NCBI RefSeq assembly: GCF_900091855.1
Contig: NZ_FMCH01000388.1
Location: forward strand, 84,927-148,926
Length of the DNA stretch: 64,000 nucleotides
DNA from: Streptomyces sp. DvalAA-14
Lineage (GTDB): Bacteria > Actinomycetota > Actinomycetes > Streptomycetales > Streptomycetaceae
Reading direction: 5' to 3'
The position numbers and the translations under genes are program-made. Below are positions 53,083 to 62,624 of the stretch, piece by piece. Each line of letters begins with the position of its first letter. Position 1 is the stretch's first letter. The notes beneath the pieces were generated by a model, which made no database searches, was not told the DNA's origin, and saw only the letters and a program-made list of their open reading frames with translations.

Positions 53083-54329
53083 CACCCACCTCGGCCGCGC
53101 CGTCGTCGGCCACCCCGCCCGCCGCCTCCTTCGACCCGTGGTCCGCCGCTTTCGTCGCCGACCCGTATCCCGCCTACGAGGAGTTGCGCGCGGCCGGGCG
53201 GGCGCATTTCTTCGAGCCGACCGGGCAGTGGCTGATCCCGCACTACGACGACGTGAGCGCGCTGCTGCGCGACCGGCGCCTGGGCCGCACGTATCTGCAC
53301 CGCTTCAGCCATGATGAGTTCGGCCGCCAGGGCCCGCCGGCCGGGCACGAGCCCTTCACCACGCTCAACGGCAACGGCCTGCTCGACCTGGAGGCGCCCG
53401 CTCACTCCCGGGTCCGGCGGCTGGTCGCCAAGGCGTTCACACCGCGCACGGTGGAAGCGCTGGCGCCCACCGTCGAACGGCTGGCCACCGAACTCGTCGC
53501 CGCCTTCCACGCCGACGGCGGCGGCGATCTGCTGGCCCGGGTCGCCGAACCGCTGCCGGTCGCGGTGATCGCCGAGATGCTCGGCATCCCGGCTGCCGAC
53601 CGCCCGCTGCTGCGGCCCTGGTCGGCGGCGATCACCGGCATGTTCGAGCTGAATCCCAGCGCGGCGGCCGCGGCCGCCGCGGTCCGGGCCAGCGAGGAGT
53701 TCTCCGGCTACCTGCGGGAGGTGATCACCGCCCGCCGCGCGGATCCCGGCGAGGACCTGATCAGCGCGCTGGTCGCGGTGCAGGACCACGGGGATGTGCT
53801 CAGCGAGCAGGAGATGGTCTCCACGATCGTGCTGCTGCTGAACGCCGGCCACGAGGCCACCGTGAACACCACCACGGTCGGCTGGCTGACCTTGTTCCAC
53901 CACCCGGACCAGCTGGCGCTGCTCCAGCGGGAGCCCGGGCGGCTGCGCGACGCGGTGGAGGAACTGCTGCGCTACGACACCCCGTTGCAGATGTTCGAGC
54001 GCTGGGTGCTGGACGACATCGAGGTCGGCGGCACCCGGGTCCCGCGCGGCTCGGAAGTCGCCCTGCTCTTCGGCTCGGCCAACCGCGACCCGGCCCGCTT
54101 CGATTCACCCGGCCGTTTCGACATCACCCGCCCCGCCGACGGCAACCGCCACCTGACCTTCGGCGCCGGCATCCACTACTGCCTGGGCGCCCCGCTGGCC
54201 CGCCTCGAACTGGCCGCGTCCTTCGGCGCCTTCCTGCGGCTGGCCCCCGGCCCGAAGCTGCTCGCCGAGCCGGACTGGCGGCCGGGCTACGTCATCCGGG
54301 GCGTCGAGGAGCTGCGGGTCGGCTGGTGA
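53079..54329 (+). CDS. Cytochrome P450
   Basis: 416 residues from the ATG at 53079, overlapping the previous stop. The oxygen-activation helix is LLLNAGHEATVNTTT, the ExxR motif is EELLRYDTPLQMFERW, and the haem-binding loop is FGAGIHYCLGAPLARLE with its ligand cysteine. These are typical of a bacterial class I P450, which needs a separate ferredoxin, and none is adjacent. The substrate is unknown. Translational coupling to the Nudix-MBL genes is unusual and may mean only that the genes were placed together by rearrangement. Confidence 0.92.
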   Translation: MTPTSAAPSSATPPAASFDPWSAAFVADPYPAYEELRAAGRAHFFEPTGQWLIPHYDDVSALLRDRRLGRTYLHRFSHDEFGRQGPPAGHEPFTTLNGNGLLDLEAPAHSRVRRLVAKAFTPRTVEALAPTVERLATELVAAFHADGGGDLLARVAEPLPVAVIAEMLGIPAADRPLLRPWSAAITGMFELNPSAAAAAAAVRASEEFSGYLREVITARRADPGEDLISALVAVQDHGDVLSEQEMVSTIVLLLNAGHEATVNTTTVGWLTLFHHPDQLALLQREPGRLRDAVEELLRYDTPLQMFERWVLDDIEVGGTRVPRGSEVALLFGSANRDPARFDSPGRFDITRPADGNRHLTFGAGIHYCLGAPLARLELAASFGAFLRLAPGPKLLAEPDWRPGYVIRGVEELRVGW

Positions 54330-54466
54330 CGGCCGCGCCCGCGGGCAGCGTCGGCCACGGCCCCCCGCCCAGGCCGGCAGCCGGGCCGGCAGCCGGGCCA
54401 CGACCCGCTGCTGGGACCCCTGCCGCGACCGCCAGGTGGGACCCCGGGACCCCCTCCCGCGACCCC

Positions 54467-55297
54467 CTACCGCGGCACCGTCAGCCGCCACGCGGCCGGT
54501 TCCACCGTCCAGGTCCGGGTCCGTACCGGCCCGGTGATCGCCGAGTCCGCGCGGTAGCGGAAGTCGCGGCCGGAGACGGTGATCGTCCGGGCGCGGGCGC
54601 TCACCTGTGCCGGGGCGTCGTGAGTGCGGCGGACCGAGATCTCGGCCAGGCCGGTGGGCGCGCAGCGGACCGACACCTCGTGCACCGGCTCGTCCAGATC
54701 CGCCAGCAGCACCCCGTCCGCCTCCACGCGCAGCCGCTGAAGACGCGGCGGCTGGTGGCCGTTGACCGGGATCGGCGAGGTCAAGGTGCGTACCAGGGAG
54801 CGGGCGGTCTTCTCCACCGGGGTCCACCAGTGCGCGCCGCTGTGGGCCTGCGGCATGCCGCACGGGATGCTGAGCGCGCCCAGCACGATGCCGCCGATGT
54901 CGTCCACCAAAAGGTCCAGATCGCGCTCGATGCCCTCCAGCACCGCCCGCGCGGCGGCCGGCACCCCGTCGGGCACCCCCAGCGCCCGGGCCAGCGCCGA
55001 GCGCGGCCCGATCGGCACCAGCGATACCGGCGCCTCCCGCAGCGAGCGGTCGCGGTGCATCGCGCTGATGGTGCGCAGCAGCGCCGCGTCGTCGCCGAGC
55101 ACCACCGGGTGCCGTCTGCCGCGGTGCGCCAGCGCCCGCTCCACCTCCTCGGCGGAATCCGGGAAGACGATCTTCACGGAACCCGCGCCCGCGCACAGCA
55201 CATCCTTGGCGATCCGTACGGATTCGCCATCAGTTGCGCGTGCCGCGGGGTCGATGACCACGAGCAGGGGATGCCCGGCCGGGGCTTGAGCCGACAC
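54467..55297 (-). CDS. Diacylglycerol-kinase-like lipid kinase protein
   Basis: 276 residues. It begins GHPLLVVIDPAARATDGE and has a nucleotide-loop-like region RHPVVLGDDAALLRTISAMH, then PVSLVPIGPRSALARALGVP, matching the GDGT/GTGN(D/E)xAR pattern of diacylglycerol kinase catalytic domains in degraded form. The DGK signature GGDGT reads LGDDA, so activity is uncertain. It is divergent from purA, the same pairing as in S. coelicolor (SCO3628-SCO3629). Confidence 0.75.
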   Translation of the reverse strand: MSAQAPAGHPLLVVIDPAARATDGESVRIAKDVLCAGAGSVKIVFPDSAEEVERALAHRGRRHPVVLGDDAALLRTISAMHRDRSLREAPVSLVPIGPRSALARALGVPDGVPAAARAVLEGIERDLDLLVDDIGGIVLGALSIPCGMPQAHSGAHWWTPVEKTARSLVRTLTSPIPVNGHQPPRLQRLRVEADGVLLADLDEPVHEVSVRCAPTGLAEISVRRTHDAPAQVSARARTITVSGRDFRYRADSAITGPVRTRTWTVEPAAWRLTVPR

Positions 55298-55330
55298 CTT
55301 GGTCCTTCCTCAGGTAAAATCTCGGTGCAA

Positions 55331-55362
55331 GAGCCCCTTGCGCCTTTGCGTCAGGGGCTTCG
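55331..55362 (+). promoter_or_regulatory. Hairpin in the purA leader
   Basis: AGCCCCT and AGGGGCT, with weaker inner pairing, form a stem upstream of purA. A -10-like TAAAAT lies at 55315-55320, so the hairpin would be at the 5' end of the purA transcript. It could slow or control transcription, but no riboswitch signature is visible. Confidence 0.4.
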
Positions 55363-55431
55363 TCTATTCCGGGGCAGGTTCGACGGCTCTCTGCACGTTG
55401 GACATGCCCCGCCCGGAAGGGGTGTACGCCT

Positions 55432-56715
55432 GTGCCCGCACTTGTGCTGCTCGGTGCTCAGTGGGGTGACGAGGGCAAGGGGAAGGCCACCGACCTGCTC
55501 GGCGGCTCCGTGGACTACGTGGTCCGCTACCAGGGTGGCAACAATGCCGGCCACACGGTCGTGGTCGGTGACCAGAAATACGCACTGCATCTCCTCCCGT
55601 CCGGAATCCTGTCACCGGGCTGTGTGCCGGTCATCGGCAACGGCGTGGTGGTCGATCCGGCGGTCCTGCTCTCCGAGCTGAGCGGGCTGAACGAACGCGG
55701 CGTCGATACCTCCAAGTTGCTGATCAGCGGTAACGCCCACTTGATCACGCCCTATCACCAGACCATCGACAAGGTGACGGAACGCTTCCTGGGCAAGCGC
55801 AAGATCGGCACCACCGGGCGCGGTATCGGGCCGGCCTACGCGGACAAGATCAACCGGGTCGGTGTCCGGGTCCAGGACTTGTTCGACGAGTCGATCCTCC
55901 AGCAGAAGGTCGACGCGGCGCTGCAGGACAAGAACCAGATCCTGGTGAAGATCTTCAACCGGCGCGCGATCAGCACCCAGCAGATCGTGGAGGAATACCT
56001 CGGATACGCCGAGCGGATCAAGCCCTTCGTCGCCGACACCGGACTGATCCTGAACAACGCCCTCGACGAGGGCAAGGTGGTGCTGATGGAGGGCGGTCAG
56101 GGCACGCTGCTCGATGTCGACCACGGCACTTATCCCTTCGTCACGTCGTCCAACCCGACCGCGGGCGGCGCCTGTACGGGCAGCGGTATCGGCCCGACCA
56201 AGGTCACCCGCGTGATCGGCATCCTCAAGGCCTACACAACGCGTGTGGGCGCCGGGCCGTTCCCCACCGAACTGCTCGACGAGGACGGCGAGAAGCTCCG
56301 TACCATCGGCCACGAGTTCGGTGTCACCACCGGGCGCAACCGGCGCTGCGGCTGGTTCGACGCGGTCATCGCCCGGTATGCCACCCGGGTGAACGGCTTG
56401 ACGGACTTCTTCCTCACCAAGCTGGACATCCTCACCGGCTGGGAGCAGGTCCCGGTGTGCGTCGCCTACGAGATCGACGGCCGCCGGGTCGAGGAACTGC
56501 CGTACAGCCAGAGCGATTTCCACCACGCGAAGCCGATCTACGAATTCCTGCCCGGCTGGTCGGAGGACATCACCAAGGCGAAGAGCTTCGCCGACCTGCC
56601 GAAGAACGCGCAGGGTTATGTGAAGGCACTGGAGGAGATGTCCGGGGCGCCGATCTCGGCGATCGGCGTCGGCCCGGGCCGCAGCGAGACGATCGAGATC
56701 AACTCGTTCCTGTGA
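55432..56715 (+). CDS. purA: Adenylosuccinate synthetase
   Basis: 427 residues from GTG 55432, with GGAAGG 11 bases upstream. It makes adenylosuccinate from IMP, aspartate and GTP, the first committed step to AMP. Key motifs are [18 protein letters not shown] (P-loop and catalytic Asp), [11 protein letters not shown] with the catalytic His, and [14 protein letters not shown]. Also present are [20 protein letters not shown] and [13 protein letters not shown]. The full family length is present. Confidence 0.97.
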   Translation: MPALVLLGAQWGDEGKGKATDLLGGSVDYVVRYQGGNNAGHTVVVGDQKYALHLLPSGILSPGCVPVIGNGVVVDPAVLLSELSGLNERGVDTSKLLISGNAHLITPYHQTIDKVTERFLGKRKIGTTGRGIGPAYADKINRVGVRVQDLFDESILQQKVDAALQDKNQILVKIFNRRAISTQQIVEEYLGYAERIKPFVADTGLILNNALDEGKVVLMEGGQGTLLDVDHGTYPFVTSSNPTAGGACTGSGIGPTKVTRVIGILKAYTTRVGAGPFPTELLDEDGEKLRTIGHEFGVTTGRNRRCGWFDAVIARYATRVNGLTDFFLTKLDILTGWEQVPVCVAYEIDGRRVEELPYSQSDFHHAKPIYEFLPGWSEDITKAKSFADLPKNAQGYVKALEEMSGAPISAIGVGPGRSETIEINSFL

Positions 56716-56766
56716 GATACGGCGCCGTGCGGGGCGGCCCGGTGAGGGTCGGCTGACGCGGTGCGG

Positions 56767-56792
56767 GCCCCGCTCGTACGGGCGGGCGGGGC
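56767..56792. terminator. GC-rich hairpin between convergent purA and kinase genes
   Basis: GCCCCGC (56767-56773) pairs with GCGGGGC (56786-56792) across a 12-base loop, just after purA and at the stop of the convergent kinase gene. It is probably a shared terminator. Confidence 0.45.
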
Positions 56793-58523
56793 TCACATCT
56801 TCCGGTAGGTGAGCCCCGCCAGGTCGCCGGACACATTGGTACGGCGCAGGTGGGCCGGGTCGATCAGGGTCAGTGTGGTGGCCTCGCCCGGTCCGCAGGA
56901 GGCGGCCGGGCCGCTGGTCAGCGTCGAGGGGCTCAGCTTGACCGGCGGTCCGGGGGAGGTGACCCGCATCGACCAGGAGCAGTCGTAGCCGTCCCCGGTG
57001 CCGAGCAGTTCGACCGAGCCGTCGGCGTGGATCTTCAGCGTCCGGCTGCTCTCGTCGCCGGTGCTGCTCGGGAGCGTGGTGTGCCAGGTCCCGACCATGC
57101 CGGCCGGCAGCAGGCCGTTCGCCCCGGTGGCATCGGCCGGCGGGCTGGTCGGTGGGGTGCTCGGCGGACTCGTCCGGGACGCCGGACCTCCCGGCCCGGC
57201 GGTGGACGGCGCCGGGCCCCTGGGGTCCGCACTGTCGAGCCGGCCCTCCCGCATGGCCACATAGGCGGTCGTGCCGGCCGCGATCACCGCGAGCAGCGCC
57301 AGGACGGCGACGAGCGTTCCGCGTCGGCCCTTGCGTACCGGCGGTCCGGACGGGGTCCCGGCTTCCGGGCGGGACACGGGGAAGAACGGCGGCGCGGCCC
57401 GATGGCCGGGCAGGTCCTGCTCGGCGGGCGGCGGGGGGACGTAGGTCGGCGAGTAGTCCGCCGCGGGCTCCGGCGGCGGGCCGGGCACCTGCTCTGCCGG
57501 GCCCGAAGGCGCCGGGCCCGAAGGCGCGCCCGAAGGCGCAGGACCCGATGGCGCCGCGCCGGCCGGGACCACCGGCAGCGAGCCCGTCTCGGCGGCCTCC
57601 AGCTCCAGCAGCCGCACCACCTCCCGCCCCAGCCTGGCCACGATCGCCCCGGGCAGCCACGGCTCGTCGGCGGCGGACGGGGCCGCCGCGCCGGTGGCGC
57701 CGTCCCCGTCCGTCCCCAGCAGCTGCCGTACCCGCTCCAGTGAGGGCCGGGCCGCCGGCTCCTTGACCAGGCACGCGGCGACCAGTTCCCGCAGCCCGTC
57801 CGGTACGGCGTCCAGGTCCGGGGGTTCCTGCACGATGCGGAACATCTGCGCGTGCACCCCGCTGGCTGCCGCGCCGAAGGGCTGCAGGCCGGTGGCCGCG
57901 TAGGCCAGCACCGATCCGAGGCAGAAGATGTCGCAGGCCGGGGTGACCCGGTCGCCGCGCACCTGCTCGGGGGACATGAAGGCGGGGGAGCCGACCATGG
58001 CCCCGGTGTAGGTGAGCGCGCCGTCCGCCACGGTCTCCAGCGCGCGGGCGATGCCGAAGTCGATGACCCGGGGACCGTCGATGGTGATCATCACATTGGA
58101 CGGCTTGAGGTCGCGGTGCACCAGGCCGGCCCGGTGGATGTCGGCCAGCGCGTGGGTCAGGCCCGACGCCAGCACCCGCACCGAGGACTCCGGCAGCGGC
58201 CCGTACTCGGTGGCGACGATCTGCTGCAACGACGAGCCGGCCACGTATCCGGTGGCGACCCAGGGCACCTCGGCCTCGGTGTCGGCGTCCAGCACCGGCG
58301 CGGTCCAGGCGCCGCCGACCCGGCGGGCGGCGAGCACCTCGCGCCGGAAGCGGGTGCGGAACTCGTCCTGCTCGGCCAGTTCCGCGCGCACCAGCTTCAC
58401 CGCGACCGTGCGACCGCGCTCGGACCGGGCCAGGTACACCCGTCCCATGCCCCCGGTGCCGAGCCGGCCGAGCAGCCGGTAGGCGCCGATCCACCGCGGA
58501 TCATCCGCCCTCAGCTCGTCCAT
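56793..58523 (-). CDS. Membrane Ser/Thr protein kinase
   Basis: 576 residues. The N-terminal kinase domain has LGRLGTGGMGRVYLARSERG, VAVKLV, LVHRDLKPSNVMI, VIDFGIARAL and SPEQVRGD. A Pro/Ala/Gly-rich linker follows, with an APSGPAPSG-type repeat. One membrane segment (GTLVAVLALLAVIAAGTTAYV) and an extracellular domain of about 120 residues complete it (MVGTWHTTLPSS and ELLGTGDGYDCSWSM, with two cysteines). It is a PASTA-free Pkn-type receptor kinase. The ligand is unknown. Confidence 0.93.
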   Translation of the reverse strand: MDELRADDPRWIGAYRLLGRLGTGGMGRVYLARSERGRTVAVKLVRAELAEQDEFRTRFRREVLAARRVGGAWTAPVLDADTEAEVPWVATGYVAGSSLQQIVATEYGPLPESSVRVLASGLTHALADIHRAGLVHRDLKPSNVMITIDGPRVIDFGIARALETVADGALTYTGAMVGSPAFMSPEQVRGDRVTPACDIFCLGSVLAYAATGLQPFGAAASGVHAQMFRIVQEPPDLDAVPDGLRELVAACLVKEPAARPSLERVRQLLGTDGDGATGAAAPSAADEPWLPGAIVARLGREVVRLLELEAAETGSLPVVPAGAAPSGPAPSGAPSGPAPSGPAEQVPGPPPEPAADYSPTYVPPPPAEQDLPGHRAAPPFFPVSRPEAGTPSGPPVRKGRRGTLVAVLALLAVIAAGTTAYVAMREGRLDSADPRGPAPSTAGPGGPASRTSPPSTPPTSPPADATGANGLLPAGMVGTWHTTLPSSTGDESSRTLKIHADGSVELLGTGDGYDCSWSMRVTSPGPPVKLSPSTLTSGPAASCGPGEATTLTLIDPAHLRRTNVSGDLAGLTYRKM

Positions 58524-58701
58524 CGCATGTCCCGCCCGGCCTTTCGCTCGCTCGTGGGGCGAACTCGTACGGCGAAGAATAGGCGTATGAACGCCAAGCG
58601 GTCAGTGGTGGTCGAAACCGGAAGGCGGCCTCGACGGCCCGCCCTCGCCTAAGGTGTCCGGGGCCAGACGTGTGTACGACCGGCGAGACGAGGAGACGGG
58701 C

Positions 58702-59388
58702 ATGCCGCTGGGCGGCGCAGCGCGGGTACGGCGCAGCAGCCTGCGCCAGCAGATCGCCGATGCCCTGCGGGAGGAAGTGCTCACCGGCCGGCTCCGGGCC
58801 GGCCGCCACTTCACCGTCAAGGAGATCGCCGACACCTACGAGGTGTCCGCCACGCCGGTGCGCGAGGCGCTGGTGGACCTGGCCGCACAGGGGCTGCTGG
58901 AGATCGAGCAGCACCGCGGCTTCCAGGTGCGGCGGCTGACCCCGGCCGACTTCCGCTCGCTGACCGAGGCCCGTGTCTTCGTGGTCGAGGCCCTGTTCCG
59001 CGCGGTGGCCGAGGACGGCATGGGGGACCTGCCGGCCGACGCGATCGCCTCGGTGCGCCGCCGCGCCGAGGCCGCCGCCCGCGCTGCCCGGGCCGGTGTG
59101 CTGGACGTACTGATCGGCTGCGACCTGCGGTTCTGGCGGGAGCTGGCGGCCATCGGCGGCAATCCGCACATCTGCGAGTTCCTGGACCGGGTCCGTACCC
59201 AGACCTGGATCTACGCGGTCCCGCACCTGCGGGCGCTGCAGGACCTGTCGGGGGTGTGCTGGTCGGACCATGTGGCGCTGGTGGAGGCGGTCGCCGCCCG
59301 CGACGCCGGGACCGCCCGCGAGCTCACCTTGGAGTACAACGAGCACACCCGCGCCCTGATCGAGAAGCTCGCGCCCGCACGGTCCTGA
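58702..59388 (+). CDS. GntR-family regulator with FCD domain
   Basis: 228 residues from the ATG at 58702 (GAGGAG upstream). The winged helix has SLRQQIADALREEVLTGRL, TVKEIADTYEVSATPVREAL and LEIEQHRGFQVRRLT. An all-helical FCD-type effector domain follows, with DLRFWRELAAIGGNPHICEFL and HVALVEAVAARDAGTAREL. Such FadR-like regulators bind small carboxylic acids. The target is not evident from the neighbours. Confidence 0.92.
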   Translation: MPLGGAARVRRSSLRQQIADALREEVLTGRLRAGRHFTVKEIADTYEVSATPVREALVDLAAQGLLEIEQHRGFQVRRLTPADFRSLTEARVFVVEALFRAVAEDGMGDLPADAIASVRRRAEAAARAARAGVLDVLIGCDLRFWRELAAIGGNPHICEFLDRVRTQTWIYAVPHLRALQDLSGVCWSDHVALVEAVAARDAGTARELTLEYNEHTRALIEKLAPARS

Positions 59389-59441
59389 CGTGACCGCCCC
59401 GGTCGAATTACGCTGTACGCCCCCGACCGGATGGAGTGTTC

Positions 59442-60098
59442 GTGGCCTGCGACTTGTGGCTGGTGCCGCTCGTGGACGTGCTCTGCCACAGCCCGGAAAA
59501 CCCGTTCTCCGAGGAACTCGCGCGTTACGACAAGGCGTTGAGTGACGCGGGACAGCCGCCCGTCCCCGTCTACAGCTACATGCCCGGGCTGTCGGGGGAT
59601 GTCGGGCCGGTCGCCTGCTTCGACTACGACGCGCTGCACTTCCTGCGGCGGGCCTATCTGCTCAGCCTCCAGGGCCTGGAAGTCACCCCGGTGGACGCGC
59701 TCGGCGGCGACTACGAGCAGCTGCTGGAGATGTTCGAGCCGACCGCGCAGCGCTCGCACCTGGTCTGGCACTACGACCACGCGGGCGCGTATGTCCCGCT
59801 GGACTTCCCGCAGCCGGTGGTCAACGACGAGCTGCTGGAGAGCGGCGGCCCGCTGGGCTCCAGCCACGGGCTGCTGCGGGAGCTGGAGTTCGTCGCCCCC
59901 TCGATCGGCATCGACCCGGCCAACCCGCCGGCCGCCCCCGCGCCGCCGGACCGCCACACCACGCTGGAGGAGCCGGCCGTGCTGCCGCCGGCGGCCGCCC
60001 CCGGCAGCCCGTTCGCGCGCGAGCACCACGTCTGGCTGGGTCTGCACGCGGCGGCCACCCGGTCGCTGGGCCAGGGATCGATGATCGTCTTCAGCTAG
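59442..60098 (+). CDS. Conserved hypothetical protein
   Basis: 218 residues from GTG 59442, with GGAG five bases upstream; a GTG two codons earlier is possible. The product reads VACDLWLVPLVDVLCHSPEN, FDYDALHFLRRAYLLSLQGL, HLVWHYDHAGAYVPLDFPQP and HHVWLGLHAAATRSLGQGSM. The W/H-rich pattern recurs in streptomycetes, often with no assigned domain. No membrane segment. Function unknown. Confidence 0.65.
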   Translation: MACDLWLVPLVDVLCHSPENPFSEELARYDKALSDAGQPPVPVYSYMPGLSGDVGPVACFDYDALHFLRRAYLLSLQGLEVTPVDALGGDYEQLLEMFEPTAQRSHLVWHYDHAGAYVPLDFPQPVVNDELLESGGPLGSSHGLLRELEFVAPSIGIDPANPPAAPAPPDRHTTLEEPAVLPPAAAPGSPFAREHHVWLGLHAAATRSLGQGSMIVFS

Positions 60099-60385
60099 GC
60101 CCTGTCCGGAGGGGTCCACCGGCCGGCACCCGCCAAGCGCCCTGCCGGGGCCCGGTCCGGGGCGCGTTCGGGGCGCGGCCGGGCCGTATCGGACCGGTCG
60201 GGGGCGCCGCACGGCCCCGGCATGTCGTCTCACAGGGTTCACACGTCACAATCGCCACCCGCTCATGTGCTGTTTGCCGAATGGACGCCCCGGCAGGGAT
60301 GTTCCGGCATTGAACCGGCATTTGAATCTCCCCCTGACGGCGCAAGCTTGCGATGTGGGCGCCCGAGACCTAGGGGGGTCCTCGA

Positions 60386-61405
60386 ATGGCGTCCGCAGAA
60401 GCGGGGTCGGGCAGACCGGCGAGCGGTGACGACGTACCGCGCGAGCTGGTGGCCACCCGCGGCCTCGGCGACCGGATCTTCCGGCTCCAACTGACGGCCA
60501 CCGGCACCGCGGTGCTTGCCATCATGGCCGCCGTCGGGCTGTTCCTGCTGCTCAGGGCGACCCAGGCGCTGCGCGCGACCGGGTTCTCCTTCCTGACCAC
60601 CTCCCAGTGGCAGCCGGACGTCCACCACTTCGGCATCGCCGCCGTGCTGACCGGGACGGTGCTGATCGCCCTGGTCGCGGTGACACTGTCGCTGCCGCTG
60701 GCGCTGGGCACCGCGCTGTTCATCACCGATGTCGCGCCGCGCCGGCTGCGCCGGACGCTGATCGCGCTGGTCGACCTGATGGCCGCGGTCCCGTCGGTGG
60801 TCTACGGCCTGTGGGGGCTGTTCTTCCTGCAGGCCCGGGTGATCGGCCTGTCGCGCTGGCTGTCCGACTGGTTCGGCTGGATACCGCTGTTCAAGGTCGA
60901 CGGCACCCAGCCCGGTTCGCCGCTGGCCTCGGCGAGCGTGTACACCGCCTCCACCTTCGTGGCCGGCATCGTCGTGGCCCTGATGGTGGCGCCGATCCAG
61001 TGCTCGGTGATGCGCGAGGTCTTCGCCCAGGCACCGGCCGGCGAGCGCGAGGGCGCCTACGCGCTGGGCGCCACCCGATGGGGCGTCATCCGTTCGGTGG
61101 TCCTGCCGTACGGGCGCGGCGGGCTGATCGGCGGCACCATGCTGGGGCTCGGCCGGGCGCTCGGCGAGACCATCGCCGTCTACCTGATCATCTCGCCGGT
61201 CTTCACCATTCAGCCGCACATCCTGCAGACCGGGTCCAACTCGGTCTCCTCGCTGATCGCGCTGCACTACGGCGACGCCTCCGACTTCGGCATGTCCGCG
61301 CTGATGGCGGCCGGTCTGGCGCTGTTCGTCCTCACCTTGGTGGTCAACTTCACCGCGTCCTCGATCGTGGCGCGGTCCCGGTCCGGCGCGCAGAGCGAGG
61401 CATGA
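60386..61405 (+). CDS. pstC: Phosphate ABC transporter permease PstC
   Basis: 339 residues from the ATG at 60386 after AGGGGGG. Six membrane segments include LTATGTAVLAIMAAVGLFLL, LTGTVLIALVAVTLSLPLAL and TLIALVDLMAAVPSVVYGLW. The ABC permease EAA-type loop REGAYALGATRWGVIRSVVL and LGRALGETIAVYLIIS match PstC. It imports phosphate together with PstA, PstB and PstS. It is the first gene of the unit. Confidence 0.92.
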   Translation: MASAEAGSGRPASGDDVPRELVATRGLGDRIFRLQLTATGTAVLAIMAAVGLFLLLRATQALRATGFSFLTTSQWQPDVHHFGIAAVLTGTVLIALVAVTLSLPLALGTALFITDVAPRRLRRTLIALVDLMAAVPSVVYGLWGLFFLQARVIGLSRWLSDWFGWIPLFKVDGTQPGSPLASASVYTASTFVAGIVVALMVAPIQCSVMREVFAQAPAGEREGAYALGATRWGVIRSVVLPYGRGGLIGGTMLGLGRALGETIAVYLIISPVFTIQPHILQTGSNSVSSLIALHYGDASDFGMSALMAAGLALFVLTLVVNFTASSIVARSRSGAQSEA

Positions 61406-61406
61406 G

Positions 61407-62624
61407 ATGACCGTGATCGACAAAGCCCCGGCCGCCCCGGTGCCCGCTGCCAACGACCCGGTGGCACCCGAAGTCCCCGATGTGCCGCGCCGGATCGGCG
61501 GGCTGTCCCGGACCGGGGTGCTGTCGCTGCTGGGCGCGGCGACGTCCGCGCTGTGCGTGACCTTGCTGCTGTTCGGCGAACTCGCCCCGCTGTCCGGCCC
61601 ACTGGGCTTCACCGTCACCTGGTACCTGGTGTTCCTGGCCGGATACGCGATGCTCGTCGGGCTCGACGAGGACGGTCCCGCGGTCCGCGACCGGGTGATG
61701 ACCGTCGTGCTGTGGTCGGCGGCGACGGTGCTGTTCGCCGCGCTGGCGCTGGTGGTGGGATTCACCCTGTGGCGCGGGCGGCAGGCACTGCCGCACGGCA
61801 ACTTCTTCACCCAGGACATGCAGAAGGCCGGTCCGCTGGACCCGCTGTCGGTCGGCGGCATCGCGCACGCGATGCTCGGCACCCTGCTGATGATCGTGAT
61901 CGCGCTGGCCATCACGGTGCCGCTCGGCCTGACCTGCGCGGTGTACCTCAACCAGACGCCGGGCCGCTACGCGCGTTTCGTGCGGACCGTGGTCGAGGCG
62001 ATGACGGCCCTGCCGTCCATCGTGGCCGGCCTGATGGTCTACGCGACCTGGATCCTCATCCTCGGGCAGCAGAAGTCGGGCCTGGCCGCCGCGTTCGCGA
62101 TCAGCCTGATGATGCTGCCGATCGTGATCCGGGCCGCGGACGTGGTGCTGCGGCTGGTGCCGGGAACGCTGCTGGAGGCATCCGAGGCGCTCGGCGCCCC
62201 GCGCTGGCGGGCCGTGTGGCATGTCGTACTGCCCACCTCCCGCTCGGGGTTGGCGACCGCCGTCATCCTCGGCACCGCGCGCGGCATCGGCGAGACCTCG
62301 CCGGTACTGCTCACCGCGGGCTTCACCGCCGCGCTCAACGGCGACCCGACCCACGGCCCGATGGTCTCGCTGCCGCTGGCCGTCTTCACCTTCGTCAAGT
62401 CACCGGAACCGGCGATGATCGCGCGCGGTTTCGGCGCGGCCGCGGTGCTGATGGCCCTGGTCCTGGTCCTGTTCGCGGTCGCCCGCGTCCTCGGCGGGCG
62501 CGGCCCCGGCCACCAGTCCCGGCGGCAGGCGCGGCGTACCGCGCGCGCCTCGCGCCGGGACGTCTCGCGCTTCGCCGACCTGCACGCTCCCGCCCTTCCC
62601 CTGCCCGACGGAGAGAACGCCTGA
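61407..62624 (+). CDS. pstA: Phosphate ABC transporter permease PstA
   Basis: 405 residues, starting two bases after the pstC stop. The N-terminal 110 residues carry two extra membrane segments. The permease domain follows: AMLGTLLMIVIALAITVPLG, VVEAMTALPSIVAGLMVYAT, the EAA-type loop LLEASEALGAPRWRAVWHVV and TARGIGETSPVLLTAGFT. The basic tail contains RRQARRTARASRR. It pairs with PstC in the membrane. The stop overlaps the pstS start (TGATG). Confidence 0.92.
   Translation: MTVIDKAPAAPVPAANDPVAPEVPDVPRRIGGLSRTGVLSLLGAATSALCVTLLLFGELAPLSGPLGFTVTWYLVFLAGYAMLVGLDEDGPAVRDRVMTVVLWSAATVLFAALALVVGFTLWRGRQALPHGNFFTQDMQKAGPLDPLSVGGIAHAMLGTLLMIVIALAITVPLGLTCAVYLNQTPGRYARFVRTVVEAMTALPSIVAGLMVYATWILILGQQKSGLAAAFAISLMMLPIVIRAADVVLRLVPGTLLEASEALGAPRWRAVWHVVLPTSRSGLATAVILGTARGIGETSPVLLTAGFTAALNGDPTHGPMVSLPLAVFTFVKSPEPAMIARGFGAAAVLMALVLVLFAVARVLGGRGPGHQSRRQARRTARASRRDVSRFADLHAPALPLPDGENA

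Noticed and set aside
60228..60250. A possible PHO box (TCAC repeats) upstream of pstC
   Set aside because: The TCAC elements are spaced 9 and 7 bases apart, not the 11-base direct-repeat period of PhoP boxes.
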